A stretch of DNA of 64,000 nt from DATMER01 sp031390755. GTDB taxonomy: Bacteria; Acidobacteriota; Thermoanaerobaculia; Multivoradales; UBA5704. Position 1 is the stretch's first letter; each line of letters opens with the position of its first letter. This document shows positions 41,256 to 50,264 of the stretch, piece by piece. The position numbers and the translations under genes are program-made. Below the pieces are notes generated by a model, which was not told where the DNA came from, ran no database searches, and worked only from the letters and a program-made list of their open reading frames with translations. Location of the stretch: assembly GCA_031390755.1 (NCBI GenBank), contig JANMTS010000109.1, positions 22,916 through 86,915 on the forward strand, given 5' to 3'.

Positions 41256-42656
41256 TCAGTCTATCAGCAGCCGGCGGGACTGGTCGCTCTCGATCAGCCC
41301 GTCGGGATCGAGCCGGCGCTTGAGCGCAAGGAACGTTTCGAGCGCCGGCTGGGCCTTCAGGAAGTCCGCCGGTCCCAGCACGGCGTCCTTTGCCAGGTAG
41401 AACCGGCCTCCGGCGTCGAGCACCTTGCCGGTGATCTCCCGGCCCAGCTCCCAGAGCGGATCGCGGCGGGACGGCGTCACCCGGAAGTCGAGCGCCAGCG
41501 ACCAGCCGTCGAGGGCGTGCGAGAGTAGGAACGGGTCCGGCCGGTGGCGCTTGAGCACGCCCAGCGAGGAGACGATGCCGCGCTGGCGGCAGAGCCGGAG
41601 CACCTCGGGCAGCACGGTGCGGGCCGCGGAGTCCGGCACGAAGAGCTGGACCTGGATGAGACCGCCGTCGCCGTAGGCCAGCTTCCAGTTCGGCACGTAG
41701 TCGAGCAGAAACGAGAAGGCGACCAGCGACTGGAGGTAGGGCTTGCCCGGGTCCTGGAACGAGGACGATGCGTACTTGAGCGCGTTGATCGAGCGCGAGC
41801 CGAGGTCGCCCATGAACGGGCGCATGAACCGCCAGAGCTGCGCGCGCGGCATCCCAAGAATGCGCGGCGGCAGGCCCTGGCGCTCGACGTGGAGCGACGC
41901 TGGCCCCTCCGGGTCGTCCGCGGCGGTCACGTAATTCGCCTGGTGGATCAGGCCGCGGCCGTTCTCCCAGCAGTCCAGCCAGCCCACCAGGTAGTCGGAC
42001 TCCCCGACGCGCGCGGCCATCCGGTCCATCATCTCCACGATCGACCGGGCGGTGATCGGAATCACTCTCAGGAAGCCGCTCTCGATCCGTTTCATCTTGA
42101 GCCGAACGCGGCCGATCGCGCCGAGCAGGCCGGCGCCGCCGAGGACGGCATGGAAGAGGTCCGGGTTCTCCTCCCGGCTGCAACGGATCGTCTCGCCGCC
42201 CACCGTCAGGAGGTCGAAGTCGAGCACGTGCTCGCCGAACACGCCGGCCCGGAAGTTGTTCTTCCCGTGGATGTTCATGGAGAGGCAGCCGCCGAGCGTC
42301 GGGAACATGGTGCCCGGCACCACGGCCGGCCAGAAGCCGTCCTCGATCGTCCGCCGCCAGAGCCCCTCGATGGTCAGGCCGGGCTCGGCCTCGGCGATGC
42401 CGGCGACCGGATCCCAGGCGATCATCCGGTTCATGCCGGTGAGGTCGATCACCAGGCCGCGGTCGTTGAGGGACGGATCGCCGTAGCTGCGGCCCGAGCC
42501 GCGGAAGGTGATGGGCAAACGCTCCGCGGCGGCGGCGTGCATCAGCGCCGCCAGCTCGGCGGCGTCGCGCGGCGCGGCGTAGCGGCCGGCAGAGCGCACG
42601 GCGCGGCCGAAGCCTTCGAGGACGCGGACCGGCAGCGAGTTGCGTAGCGGAGACAC
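41256..42656 (-). CDS. FAD-linked oxidase, DprE1-like
   Basis: A 466-residue flavoprotein. The FAD-binding PCMH domain has ITFRGSGRSYGDPSLNDRGL, DPVAGIAEAEPGLTIEGLWR, VVPGTMFPTLGGCLSMNIHG and KNNFRAGVFGEHV. The C-terminal half ends with a substrate-binding cap (RYLAKDAVLG-type segment FYLAKDAVLGPADFLKAQPA). It resembles DprE1, which oxidises decaprenyl-phosphoryl-ribose at C2 in mycobacteria; the neighbouring SDR would be the matching reductase. In this organism the substrate is presumably another polyprenyl-phospho-sugar. Confidence 0.82.
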   Translation of the reverse strand: MSPLRNSLPVRVLEGFGRAVRSAGRYAAPRDAAELAALMHAAAAERLPITFRGSGRSYGDPSLNDRGLVIDLTGMNRMIAWDPVAGIAEAEPGLTIEGLWRRTIEDGFWPAVVPGTMFPTLGGCLSMNIHGKNNFRAGVFGEHVLDFDLLTVGGETIRCSREENPDLFHAVLGGAGLLGAIGRVRLKMKRIESGFLRVIPITARSIVEMMDRMAARVGESDYLVGWLDCWENGRGLIHQANYVTAADDPEGPASLHVERQGLPPRILGMPRAQLWRFMRPFMGDLGSRSINALKYASSSFQDPGKPYLQSLVAFSFLLDYVPNWKLAYGDGGLIQVQLFVPDSAARTVLPEVLRLCRQRGIVSSLGVLKRHRPDPFLLSHALDGWSLALDFRVTPSRRDPLWELGREITGKVLDAGGRFYLAKDAVLGPADFLKAQPALETFLALKRRLDPDGLIESDQSRRLLID

Positions 42657-42678
42657 GCTCGACGGCCTCAGACCGACC

Positions 42679-43425
42679 TCAGAAGTTGAGCCGGCGGAAC
42701 ACGAACGACGGGATGTTCCTCACCACCATCGCCACGAGCGACCACCGCCAGGGGACGAAGCCGGAGGCGGAGCTGCCGCGCCGGGCGAGCGCCAGGATGC
42801 TGTCGGCGGCGGCGGCCGGCGAGACCAGCCAGAACAGACCCGGCTTGCCGCGCGTCATGGCCGTGTCGACGAACCCGGGCTTGATCGTCACCACGTTCAC
42901 GCCGTAGCGGGTCAGCCGGTTGCGCAGCGATTCGAGGAAGGCCGTGAGAGCCGCCTTGGAGGTGCCGTAGCCCGGGAAGCCGCGCCGGCCGCGCTCGCCC
43001 GCGATGCTGGAGATGCCGATCAGGGTGCCGGTGCGCCGGGATTCGAAGTACGGCGCCGCGAGGTCGAACCAGGCCATGCAGCCCAGAAGATTGACCTCGA
43101 TCATCGACCGGTCCTTCGCGAAGCTGTACTCGCCCTCCACGATCTCGGGCATCACGCCCGCGGCGTAGACGACCGTGTCCAGGCCGCCGAGATCCTTCAC
43201 GATCCGGTCGAACAGGTCCGGCGTGCCGTCATAGTCGGCGACATCGTGGATGTAGGCGAACGCGGCCGGCGCCCCGGCCTGCCGCGCGGCGGCTTCGACC
43301 CGGTCCAGCTCGTCGCCGCGCCGGGCGACCAGGGCCACGGACGCGCCCGAGCGGGCGAGGGCCAGGGTGAGGGCTTCGCCGATGCCGGAGGACGCTCCGA
43401 GGATCAATGCTTTCTTGAGTTGCAC
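42679..43425 (-). CDS. Short-chain dehydrogenase/reductase, DprE2-like
   Basis: A 248-residue SDR. Cofactor motif GASSGIGEAL; NNAG-equivalent VYAAGVM; catalytic Ser in ISSIAGERG and YGTSK (Tyr/Lys) active site. Located 22 bases upstream of the DprE1-like gene on the same strand, as in DprE1/DprE2 pairs that epimerise ribose to arabinose on a polyprenyl phosphate carrier. The last ~40 residues (SLVAMVVRNIPSFVFRRLNF) are hydrophobic/amphipathic and may attach to the membrane. Confidence 0.85.
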   Translation of the reverse strand: MQLKKALILGASSGIGEALTLALARSGASVALVARRGDELDRVEAAARQAGAPAAFAYIHDVADYDGTPDLFDRIVKDLGGLDTVVYAAGVMPEIVEGEYSFAKDRSMIEVNLLGCMAWFDLAAPYFESRRTGTLIGISSIAGERGRRGFPGYGTSKAALTAFLESLRNRLTRYGVNVVTIKPGFVDTAMTRGKPGLFWLVSPAAAADSILALARRGSSASGFVPWRWSLVAMVVRNIPSFVFRRLNF

Positions 43426-43493
43426 GGCCGGGACGCTACCATAGTGCGCGCTTGGAAGACCATCCGCACGCCATCCAAGGAGACGCCGACCCG

Positions 43494-44678
43494 ATGAAGC
43501 CGACGACCGCTGTCCTTGCCCTGTTCCTGATCTCTTCCGGAGCCGCTGTGGCTCAAGATGTCGACTTCCCCGCTCTCGGCCGCGAGGTCGTCGGCCTCGT
43601 CCGGGACCGCTTCCTGGACGAGGCGAAGGGAAAGCAGTGGGCCGAGGCGCACGCGGGCTACGCCGACGCGATCCGCGACCCGGCCGCGTTCCGGAACGCC
43701 ACCCGGAGCGCGCTCGCCGAGCTGGCGACTTCCCACACTCTGTACTACACGCCGGACGACCCCGGCTACTTCGACCTGCTCGCCATCTTCGAGAGCTTCA
43801 TGCACCGCGATCCGAAGACCGAAAGTCTCGGGCTGGCCACCGTGGAGAGCATGGAACGGGACGGCTCCTGGTTCGTGGCCCGGGTGTTCGCGGGCGGCGC
43901 CGCCGAAGGCTCGGGCATCCGGCGCGGCGACCGCCTCGTCTCTCTGGACGGTCTCGACGGTCAACCCTTCCACCCGGTTCTCTCCCTCAAGGGCAAGGCC
44001 GGGAGGGCGGTCGATCTTCAGGTTCAGAGCCAGTCGGGCGGGGATCTACGGACGGTCCGCCTCACGCCGCGGCTCGTCAATCCCAAGCAGGAGTGGCTGG
44101 AGGACGAGCGCAAGGCCGCCCGGATGATCGAGAAAAACGGCAAGCGCATCGCCTACGTGCCGCTGTGGTCGTGCGCCGGGGCCGAGCACCAGGAGCTGCT
44201 CGAGGACCTGTTGCAAGGGGATCTCGCCGGAGCCGACGCCCTGGCGATCGACTTCCGCGGCGGCTGGGGCGGCTGCAATCCGGGCTTCGTCTCGCTCTTC
44301 GATCCGGCCGTGCCGGACCTGAAGCAGACCGGCCGCAAGGGCGAGGTCACGACCTTCGCTCCGGCGTGGCGCAAGCCCGTGGCCGTGATCGTGGACCGCG
44401 GCACGCGCAGCGGCAAGGAGGTCGTGGCGCGCAGTCTCCAGAAGCACAGGCGCGCGGTCGTGGTCGGCGAGCGCACGGCCGGCGCCGTGGTGGCGGGCCA
44501 GCCCCTCCTCCTGAAGGACTGCTCGCTGCTCTTCCTCGCGGTCCTGGATGTACGGGTGGATGGCGAGCGGCTCGAAGTGACCGGCGTCACGCCCGACATC
44601 GAAGCGCCCTCTTCCCTACACTTCGCCGAGGGAAGGGATGCCCAGTTAGAAAGCGCGGTCTCGGCTATGCTGTTTTGA
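43494..44678 (+). CDS. S41-like (C-terminal processing peptidase-like) secreted protein with PDZ domain
   Basis: A 394-residue exported protein; signal peptide ~1-20 (LALFLISSGAAVAQ). A PDZ domain (~115-195) includes GLATVESM, VARVFAGGAAEGSGIRRGDR and LVSLDGLDG. The S41 core has YVPLWSCAG, ADALAIDFRGGWGG and KPVAVIVDRGTRSGKEVVAR then AVVVGERTAGAVVAG. The Ser of TRSGKE aligns with the usual nucleophile region. The general-base Lys that follows GERT(F)GK in CtpA enzymes is not present, as in the tricorn/IRBP branch, so activity is uncertain. ATG 43494 selected for the signal peptide. Divergent from the SDR. Confidence 0.8.
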   Translation: MKPTTAVLALFLISSGAAVAQDVDFPALGREVVGLVRDRFLDEAKGKQWAEAHAGYADAIRDPAAFRNATRSALAELATSHTLYYTPDDPGYFDLLAIFESFMHRDPKTESLGLATVESMERDGSWFVARVFAGGAAEGSGIRRGDRLVSLDGLDGQPFHPVLSLKGKAGRAVDLQVQSQSGGDLRTVRLTPRLVNPKQEWLEDERKAARMIEKNGKRIAYVPLWSCAGAEHQELLEDLLQGDLAGADALAIDFRGGWGGCNPGFVSLFDPAVPDLKQTGRKGEVTTFAPAWRKPVAVIVDRGTRSGKEVVARSLQKHRRAVVVGERTAGAVVAGQPLLLKDCSLLFLAVLDVRVDGERLEVTGVTPDIEAPSSLHFAEGRDAQLESAVSAMLF

Positions 44679-44710
44679 TAGTCTTATCGGATTCGATTCG
44701 GAGGTGCTCC

Positions 44711-47260
44711 ATGCAGAGACTGCGCTCTTCCGGCAGAGGTTTTCTTCTTTTCTTCTCTGCGGTTCTGCTCTTCGTCGTTGGTCAGGTCTGGGCGACGCTT
44801 CGGTTTCAGGACCGCATCGCTATCGTGTTCGAGGATCTCCGTCGGCTGGACCGGGGCCGCATCGCTGACGAGAAGGCCCGCCAGGAAGCCTTGAAGCTCC
44901 GCATTGAGAACGAACAGAAGAACGTCTTCTTGCAGACGCTGATCGTGACGTTAAGCGGCAGCATTGGTCTTGCTGCGGCCCTATCGGGAGCCTGGATCGG
45001 CTTCAGCAACTATCTGTCCACAAGAGAGCGTGAGCGGCTGGACCGGGCGGCTAGCGACATGGAGCACATCTGGGAAGGAATCGCGCAATCCTCAGATCCG
45101 CAGAAGCAGGCAGCAAGTATCGCGGGCCTCCTACATTTTCTCCACCCCGATAATCACGAGTTTCATACGCGCGTCGCCGCAGCCCTTGCGCTCGCCGGGC
45201 GGATGGAGCGTAAGTTGCCGGTGGTGATGCAGACCCTTGCTCCTGTCCTCGAACGGGCGATGCGAGAGGCCCCCGAAGCCATGCGGCAAGTTTCATGGCA
45301 AGGTCTGTCGCTGGTCGGACTTAACGTCTCTGGCACCGACCTCGCCGGATTCGATTTTCGCGACAGCCACCTGCCCGGTGCCAACTTCCAGCGCTGCATC
45401 CTGCGTAACGCCCGCTTCGACAACGCCCGGCTAGTGCGATCGGCCTTCGACCATGCAGACCTTTCCGGGGCCTCTCTTGAGTATGCGGACCTCGCCGACG
45501 CTAGCCTTGCTCATGCGCAGTTGGCTGGTGCCAGCTTACGGCATGTAAAGCTCTTGAATCTCGACCTTCGGCAAGCCGACTTGAGAGGCGCTCAGTTTTC
45601 GATGCTCGATACCGACTTCAGGTTGGTGCGGAACTGGCGGACCGCGCATTTCCCAACGGAGAGCGCGAAGGCCCGACTCTTAGAGAGGATCGGTCCGCCG
45701 ACAGAGGGCCCACGAATCCTCATGCTGATGTGGGAATTCCTGCCCAAGGCTTCCGGAGGAGCTTGGACCGCAGCGCATCACCTCTTGCGCAATCTACGCA
45801 AGGTCGGCACGGATCTGACGGTGATGGTGCCATGGCCTGCGTCTGCCGTCTCTTTTTTGGAGTTTGGCAACGAAATCCGTCTCCTACCGCTCGGCGACGG
45901 CAACACCCGGACAGGCGAGACCTATACGACCTATGCCGACGATGGCTCTTTCAGTCGGCCGCTACAGTACAGTTCTTATCGATCGGGCCATGGGCTGTTC
46001 GACGCCGTGTCTGAATTCGCCGCCGCTGCTGGCAGTATGGCCGAGCAGGCCCGCCTCGAGTTCGACGTCATTCATGCCCACGACTGGCTTGCGTTTCCCG
46101 CAGCAATGGCCGTCGCGGAGCAGTGCGACGCTCCGTTCGTGGCGCACATTCACTCGATTGAAGAGGACCGGCAGCCCGAGCGCCCGAGTTTCTTCATCCA
46201 GCAAGTCGAACGACAAGGATGCCAGCGGGCGGTCCGTATTGTGGTGCCGAGTCGCTTCACCCGCGATCGGTTGATTCGGGCCTACGGCATTTCGGAAGCG
46301 AAAATCCTCGTCGTGCCGAACAGCCTGTCGGAGGGGGCGTTAGTGGATGGCCCTCCGCTTTCCAACTTCGGGCAGAAGAAGGTCGTCTTCTCAGGTCGCA
46401 TGACGGCTCAGAAAGGGCCTGACCGATTCGTGGAGATTGCTCACCATCTCAAGGAAAGGGGGCATAGCGACGTCCAGTTCGTTGCTTATGGCAGCGGGCC
46501 CTTGGAGTCAGCATTTCGACAATCCGCAGAAGGTCGAGTACGGGTCAGCATCCCTAAGCCTCAACAGGTACCGCCAAGTGCTAAGGGCTCCGAGGAGCGG
46601 ATCGCCGCCAGAATCGAAATCGCCCAAGTGGTTCCCATCGATTACGACGAATCCCGGCAGGAGATCCTGCGCTGCTATGCCGCGCCAGATTCAAATCGCA
46701 GGAAGCAACTAGAGGAGTTGATCCTGACGAAGGGCTTCACCGCCTATGCCGTATGGGAGACCAACGCCTCCCACGTGATCCGTGTCGACGGCCTAGGAGA
46801 CGGCGTCCGTTACTTCGCCGTCCAAGCGCGGGGTCTCTTGGATGCAAGTCGCGAAGAAGACCCTCCGGTGGTCACGTTCGAAGGAGGCTTACAGTGGCGC
46901 AACAGGCTGCAGGCGTTCGACGGGGCCAGCGTTCTCGTCGTTCCTTCCCGGTCCGAGCCGTTCGGCATGATCGTCCTCGAAGCAATGCAGTGCGGCATCC
47001 CCGTGGTGTACGACCGGGAGGCCGGTTGCGGCGAGGTACTGCATTCGGGCATCCCTGTGGACTCGGCCAATCTCGAAGACACTGCCGGTCGAATCGTCGC
47101 CCTCCTCGAAGATCCCGGGCGATGGCAGGAAATCTCCGAATCTCAGCTCACCGAGATCCGTGAGTACCTCCGCCGCGGATACGAGCAGGAGTTGAGGACG
47201 CTATGGTCGGAGTTGGCTAACGTCCGCCAGCCAGCGGTTACAGCGGCCCCTCACTCATAG
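44711..47260 (+). CDS. Membrane-anchored pentapeptide-repeat / GT-B glycosyltransferase fusion
   Basis: An 849-residue protein of unusual build. TM helices at ~8-28 and ~80-100 flank a charged helix. A helical region (~110-190) is followed by pentapeptide repeats (~199-302) of A(D/S)Lxx type: LSGASLEYADLADASLAHAQ, LAGASLRHVKL, LRQADLRGAQF. From ~335 a glycosyltransferase of the GT4/GT5 type begins, with RILMLMWEFLPKASGGAWTA, DVIHAHDWLAFPAAMAVAE, VFSGRMTAQKGPDRFVEIA and the E-x7-E motif SEPFGMIVLEAM. A ~110-residue insert (~630-740) containing RQEILRCYAAPDSNRRKQLE interrupts the C-terminal Rossmann half. GC and codon use are visibly more AT-rich than in neighbours, suggesting acquisition. ATG 44711 follows GGAGGTGCTCC. 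The end overlaps the convergent MacB gene by 10 bases. Confidence 0.82.
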   Translation: MQRLRSSGRGFLLFFSAVLLFVVGQVWATLRFQDRIAIVFEDLRRLDRGRIADEKARQEALKLRIENEQKNVFLQTLIVTLSGSIGLAAALSGAWIGFSNYLSTRERERLDRAASDMEHIWEGIAQSSDPQKQAASIAGLLHFLHPDNHEFHTRVAAALALAGRMERKLPVVMQTLAPVLERAMREAPEAMRQVSWQGLSLVGLNVSGTDLAGFDFRDSHLPGANFQRCILRNARFDNARLVRSAFDHADLSGASLEYADLADASLAHAQLAGASLRHVKLLNLDLRQADLRGAQFSMLDTDFRLVRNWRTAHFPTESAKARLLERIGPPTEGPRILMLMWEFLPKASGGAWTAAHHLLRNLRKVGTDLTVMVPWPASAVSFLEFGNEIRLLPLGDGNTRTGETYTTYADDGSFSRPLQYSSYRSGHGLFDAVSEFAAAAGSMAEQARLEFDVIHAHDWLAFPAAMAVAEQCDAPFVAHIHSIEEDRQPERPSFFIQQVERQGCQRAVRIVVPSRFTRDRLIRAYGISEAKILVVPNSLSEGALVDGPPLSNFGQKKVVFSGRMTAQKGPDRFVEIAHHLKERGHSDVQFVAYGSGPLESAFRQSAEGRVRVSIPKPQQVPPSAKGSEERIAARIEIAQVVPIDYDESRQEILRCYAAPDSNRRKQLEELILTKGFTAYAVWETNASHVIRVDGLGDGVRYFAVQARGLLDASREEDPPVVTFEGGLQWRNRLQAFDGASVLVVPSRSEPFGMIVLEAMQCGIPVVYDREAGCGEVLHSGIPVDSANLEDTAGRIVALLEDPGRWQEISESQLTEIREYLRRGYEQELRTLWSELANVRQPAVTAAPHS

Positions 47261-48459
47261 CGGAGCGACTCGATCGGATCGAGCCGGGCGGCCCGCCGCG
47301 CGGGCCAGAGGCCGAAGAAGATCCCGACCCCGGCCGAGAACAGGAACGCGATCACGATCGACTCGATCGAGACCGAGACGTTCCAGCCCGCCAGGCGCTG
47401 GAGCGCCATGGCGCCGCCCATCCCCAGCATCACGCCGAGCAGGCCGCCCACCATGCACAGGGCGAGCGCCTCGATCAGGAACTGCAGGAGGATGTCCCGC
47501 TTGCGGGCGCCGAGCGCCTTGCGCACGCCGATCTCCCGCGTCCGCTCCGTCACCGAGACCAGCATGATGTTCATGATGCCGATGCCGCCGACCAGCAGCG
47601 ACACCAGCGCGATGCCCGCCAGCAGGAACGAGAAGGTCCGGGTCGTGGCCTGGAACGTCTCCCGCAGCGTGGTCTGGTTGCGGACCGTGAAGTCGCTGCG
47701 CTGCGACTGGCGGAGGCGATGCTCGCGGCGCAGGCGGGTGTCGACCTCGCCGATGGCGGCGTTGAGCTGCCGCTCGCTCGTGGCCTGGACCAGGATCGAC
47801 TCCAGGCGGTCGTCGCCGAAGATCCGGATCTGCGCCGTGGCGAGCGGGATGTAGAGGTTCTCGTCCGGGTTGCCGAAGCCCGTGGACCCCTTCTCCGCCA
47901 GGATGCCGATCACCTGGAAGGGAATGCCGCGGATGCGGATCTTCCGGCCCATCAGGCTCTCGGTCGGCACCCTGAGGAGGTCGCCCACGGCCGAGCCCAG
48001 CACCACCACGCGGCGCCGGCCGCGCTCCTCGCCCTCGGTGAACAGGCGGCCCAGGACGATGTGGTGGTTCTCGATCTCGAAGTAGCTCGGCCAGACGCCG
48101 TTGATCGGCAGGTTGGCGTTGACGTCTCCGTAATCCACCTGGAAGCGGCGCTCGATCTCGGGGCTGACGGCCAGAATCGCCCGGGGGCTCTCCAGGAGGG
48201 CGCGCGCGTCCTTCGCGGTGAGCCGGTTGGCGCCGCGGTCGACGCCGCCGAAGAACTCCTGGCCGGGCCGGACCGTGAGCACGTTCACGCCGAGCCCCTG
48301 GAGCCGCTCCTGCACCGAGCGCTGCGCGCCCTCGCCCAGCGCCACCATCGTGATGACCGCGGCGATGCCGATGATGATGCCGAGCGCGGTCAGGAACGAC
48401 CGGAGCTTGTTGGCGCGGATCGCCTCCAGGGCGACGCGGAAGATCTCGGTGATGAGCAT
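47251..48459 (-). CDS. MacB-type ABC transporter permease
   Basis: A 402-residue permease. TM1 (LRSFLTALGIIIGIAAVITM) is followed by a periplasmic MacB_PCD domain (~45-245) and three C-terminal TM helices of the FtsX domain: FLLAGIALVSLLVGGIGIMN, ALCMVGGLLGVMLGMGGAMA and a last helix ending LWPARRAARLDPIESLRYE. The IMNIMLVSVTERTREIGVRK coupling helix is intact. It belongs to the non-canonical mechanotransmission ABC systems; no ATPase is encoded next to it, so it must borrow one from elsewhere in the genome. Confidence 0.92.
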   Translation of the reverse strand: MLITEIFRVALEAIRANKLRSFLTALGIIIGIAAVITMVALGEGAQRSVQERLQGLGVNVLTVRPGQEFFGGVDRGANRLTAKDARALLESPRAILAVSPEIERRFQVDYGDVNANLPINGVWPSYFEIENHHIVLGRLFTEGEERGRRRVVVLGSAVGDLLRVPTESLMGRKIRIRGIPFQVIGILAEKGSTGFGNPDENLYIPLATAQIRIFGDDRLESILVQATSERQLNAAIGEVDTRLRREHRLRQSQRSDFTVRNQTTLRETFQATTRTFSFLLAGIALVSLLVGGIGIMNIMLVSVTERTREIGVRKALGARKRDILLQFLIEALALCMVGGLLGVMLGMGGAMALQRLAGWNVSVSIESIVIAFLFSAGVGIFFGLWPARRAARLDPIESLRYE

Positions 48460-48470
48460 GCCGCTGTTCC

Positions 48471-49796
48471 CTACTGCCGCGGCGCCCGGCTCTGCCCGCC
48501 GCCCTGATTCCCCTGCCGCTGGTTCCCGCCCAGGATGCCGCCGCCGGCCCGCTCGCGCATCCGCGCCGAGTACTGCTGCTGTTGTTGCTGGAGGCGCGCG
48601 ACGGAGATCAGGTAGACCTCGACGCCCTCTTCGAGGCCGCTCACCACCTCGGTGTGGTCCCAGTCGGCGAGGCCGAAGAGAACCGACTTCGGCTCGGGCC
48701 CGTTGGCGCCCTGCACGAAGAGGACGCCCGGCCGCGTGCTTCCGCCGGCACTGCCGCCGGCGGCGACGTTCGTGCCTTTCCCCTGAAGCTTCGCCAGACT
48801 GGAGCGCACCTGCTGCTCGTCCAACCCAAGCGCGGCGCCCGCGGAAGGCGCGTCCCGCAGCGTGACCACGGCGCCGTTCGGCACCGCCACCACGCCCTGG
48901 CGGTCGGCGACGCGGACGCTCACCTCCGCGTTCATGCCGGGCTTGAGCAGGCGCTCGGGGTTCGGCAGGTCGATCAGGACGGGGAACATGGTGACGTTCT
49001 GCTCCACCACGGCCTGCGGCTCGATCTTGTTCACCCGGCCGCGGAACACCCGGCCCGGGTAGGCCTCGACCTCGATCGTGGCCTCCTGGCCCGGGCGGAT
49101 GCCGCCGATGTCCACCTCGTCGACCAGGGCGCGGGCGCGCACCGTGGCGAGGTCGGCCATCTTGACCAGCGTGCTGCCGCCCGAGACGTTGGCGCTCGCC
49201 GAGGCGATGATCTGCCCCTGCTCCACCGTTTTCTCGATCACCGTGCCGCTGATCGGCGACCGGATCGTCACGTCGCCCATCTTCTCCTGCGCCAGCTCCA
49301 GGTTGGTGCGCGCCTTGAGCAGCTGGGCGCGGGCGTTGGTCTCCTCCAGCTGGGCGTTCTCCAGATCCTGGGTGCTCAGCACGCCCGCCCTGGACAGCTC
49401 CTCGGCGCGCCGGCGCTGGGACTCGGTCGTGGCGGTCCGGGCGTTGGCCAGCTCCAGGTCGGCCTGCATCTGGGCGAGGCTGTTGCGCACGTCGCGGGGA
49501 TCAACTGCGGCCAGGAGGTCGCCCTGCTTCACCTCGTCCCCGGTCTCGACCGTGATCCTCAACAGCTCGCCCGAGACCTTCGACTTCACCTCCACCACGC
49601 GGACCGGCTCGATCTGGCCCGACGCCTCGGCGCGGATCTCCAGGTCCAGGCGCCCGGCCCGGGCGGTCTCGGGCGGCGCGGTAGACGCCTCCTTGCTCTC
49701 CCCCCGGCCGGTGCATCCGGTGACGCTGACGAAACCGGCAAGAGCGATCGCGAGGCCGGCAGAACGCAAGAAGTGATGAAATTCGATGGGCTTCAA
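48471..49796 (-). CDS. MacA-like periplasmic adaptor lipoprotein
   Basis: A 441-residue adaptor. Lipobox SVTGC (~residue 28). Lipoyl half VVEVKSKVSGELLRITVETG, coiled-coil hairpin (~95-170), second lipoyl half VTIRSPISGTVIEKTVEQGQ, and beta-barrel and MP domains (LVKMADLATVRARALVDEVD). The C-terminus is Gln/Gly-rich (RLQQQQQQYSARM, GGNQRQGNQGGGQ). It is 11 bases from the permease gene. Usual order is adaptor-ATPase-permease; the ATPase is absent. Similar operons act in export of lipids, peptides or drugs. Confidence 0.9.
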   Translation of the reverse strand: MKPIEFHHFLRSAGLAIALAGFVSVTGCTGRGESKEASTAPPETARAGRLDLEIRAEASGQIEPVRVVEVKSKVSGELLRITVETGDEVKQGDLLAAVDPRDVRNSLAQMQADLELANARTATTESQRRRAEELSRAGVLSTQDLENAQLEETNARAQLLKARTNLELAQEKMGDVTIRSPISGTVIEKTVEQGQIIASASANVSGGSTLVKMADLATVRARALVDEVDIGGIRPGQEATIEVEAYPGRVFRGRVNKIEPQAVVEQNVTMFPVLIDLPNPERLLKPGMNAEVSVRVADRQGVVAVPNGAVVTLRDAPSAGAALGLDEQQVRSSLAKLQGKGTNVAAGGSAGGSTRPGVLFVQGANGPEPKSVLFGLADWDHTEVVSGLEEGVEVYLISVARLQQQQQQYSARMRERAGGGILGGNQRQGNQGGGQSRAPRQ

Positions 49797-50264
49797 GGGA
49801 ACCTCCTCCCGGCTGTCCCCCGTCCACCGCAGGCTGAGAGTGAAGCTCTCGGGGGAACAGGAGCCCTACATCTATATCACTGGCCGGCTCTGCAGGAGGA
49901 GAGGATAAAAAGGTGGGGCCCTCACCTTTCCGTGCCTCTAGAAAGGGGAGCCCCGGGAGGGAGCTTGCAGGAGGCGCAGCCAGGCCGGAGCCGGCGCGCC
50001 GTCAACACGTCTTGCTTGTTCAGGTGCGCGAGGAGGCCCAAGGCGAGCCGTTCGTGCGGAAGTTTTTTTTCGAAGATTCAACGGCATCTCATGGAGTCCT
50101 CACCCCCGCCCCCCCGTCCCCCTCCCGGTCCACCCGAGTCCGCCCGCCCCGGGCGAGGGGCGCCCGCTCCCGCCCGGGAATGACGGCGTGACGACAGAAT
50201 CGGTGTTCGATGGGGTGACTTGCTGATGTCAGGCAAGCCGCGGGCACCTCTTCCAGGCAGCTCT
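49797..50264. other. Intergenic region without a supported gene; holds a dispersed repeat
   Basis: About 470 bases between two minus-strand genes. The part next to the adaptor contains TATAGAT on the minus strand (near 49870), a possible -10. A T/A-run (TTTTTTTT, 50063-50070) lies mid-way. The rest is the GC-rich repeat described separately. Short frames here (for example around 49913-50191) show no conserved pattern and are judged spurious. Confidence 0.5.
50098..50219 (+). repeat. Dispersed GC-rich repeat, copy B
   Basis: Begins CCTCACCCCCGCC, continues with TCCCGGTCCACCCGAGTCC and GCCCCGGGCGAGGGGCGCCC, and extends into CGACAGAATCGGTGTTCGAT. The same blocks in the same order occur at 51913-52013. 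It corresponds to one arm of the MITE-like element at 34527. Confidence 0.72.

Noticed and set aside
49913..50191. Small ORF in the intergenic repeat region
   Set aside because: It overlaps the dispersed GC-rich repeat, encodes Pro/Arg-rich sequence from the repeat and lacks a Shine-Dalgarno.
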